Of a stretch of DNA of 22,198 nucleotides, positions 21,857 to 22,198 are shown piece by piece. Source of the DNA: a virus. The translations under genes and the position numbers were made by a program. Numbering within the stretch: position 1 is the stretch's first letter; every line of letters begins with the position of its first letter. The stretch spans positions 1 to 22,198 of IMG/VR virus record IMGVR_UViG_3300042905_003063; one strand, given 5' to 3'. Below the pieces are notes generated by a model. The model ran no database searches, had not been told where the DNA came from, and worked only from the letters and a program-made list of their open reading frames with translations.

Positions 21857-22198
21857 ATGGCACTCAACGACATCAAGGTTCCCAAGGAAAACGCGAGCGG
21901 CACGTTCGACGAAGTTGTCTTAACGCCAGCGCAGATCGGAGCCGTCAGCACCTCCGACAGCCGCCTCACCGACTCCCGCACCCCAAGCAGCACCCTCGCG
22001 CACAAAGCCTCCCACGCCACAGGCGGCACGGATGCGCTGGCTCCGAGTGATATTGGGGCGCAGTCGATTTTTGCAAGATCGGAGGCCGATGTTCCTGTCT
22101 CTGGCCCGCTACAACTTTCCGCAGCGCGAGCCGCGATTGTTTCTGTCACCAATAATCGCCCCGAAGCGCGGGATGTTTATTTGCCGATGACGAGCATC
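21857..22198 (+). CDS. Tail fibre protein, 3' partial
   Basis: The frame is open from the ATG at 21857 to the right edge (114 codons visible). The start follows the previous stop within a TAATTTATG stretch. Visible residues include VVLTPAQIGAVSTSDSRLTD, then ASHATGGTDALAPSDIGAQS, the 'H.SGG.DAL.P.DIGA' pattern frequent in phage fibre stalks and fibre-associated proteins. The C-terminal receptor-binding part lies outside the window. It probably forms a multi-part fibre with the preceding collagen-like protein. Confidence 0.75.
   Translation, partial: MALNDIKVPKENASGTFDEVVLTPAQIGAVSTSDSRLTDSRTPSSTLAHKASHATGGTDALAPSDIGAQSIFARSEADVPVSGPLQLSAARAAIVSVTNNRPEARDVYLPMTSI

Noticed and set aside
1-22198. 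tRNA genes, CRISPR arrays, insertion sequences, attachment or cos sites
   Set aside because: No repeat-spacer pattern, transposase, integrase or cloverleaf-like segment was noticed; a packaging site would be expected upstream of the small terminase, outside the window.

Overview
This window is a densely packed block of virion structural genes from a tailed dsDNA phage or prophage. All genes lie on the + strand and are separated by overlaps or very short gaps. The order follows the lambda-type siphovirus plan: small terminase (cut by the left edge), a ParB-domain DNA methyltransferase, large terminase (GpA family), a gpW-like connector, portal, a ClpP-like prohead protease with a scaffold-like C-terminus, major capsid, an FII-like head-tail joiner, a tail-terminator-like protein, a gpZ/gp10-like protein, a tube-protein candidate, a tail-assembly-chaperone candidate, tape measure, unfamiliar tail-tip proteins and fibre proteins (the last cut by the right edge). 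The host cannot be fixed from sequence. The genome is fairly GC-rich, and one tail-region protein has a Gram-negative style signal peptide. A Verrucomicrobiota-like host is only a low-confidence guess.

Region by region: 1-3673 is DNA packaging and modification. 3670-7489 is head assembly, ending in tandem rho-independent terminators at 7504-7591. 7599-9889 is a two-gene glycosyltransferase insertion. 9906-13995 covers head-tail joining and tail tube/tape-measure genes. 14001-17203 holds three unrecognised tail proteins, the last extremely Ser/Thr-rich. 17222-19351 is a second sugar cluster: a glycosyltransferase-like protein, a DUF3431-like protein and an RmlC-like cupin. 19382-22198 holds fibre and appendage proteins, a small holin-like membrane protein and an exported protein.

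Two observations stand out. First, the heptamer TTTGACA occurs eight times on the + strand by my reading, always 13-20 nt (usually 13-14) before a start codon. Seven copies precede genes. The eighth lies inside the protease gene, 14 nt before an in-frame ATG, exactly where a lambda Nu3-like nested scaffold should begin. This looks like an undescribed translation-initiation or mRNA-processing signal. Second, five sugar-related genes in two clusters are embedded in the structural operon, one cluster directly after a tail protein with about 41% Ser+Thr in its first 200 residues. This suggests a virion glycosylation system. Both are inferences from sequence alone.
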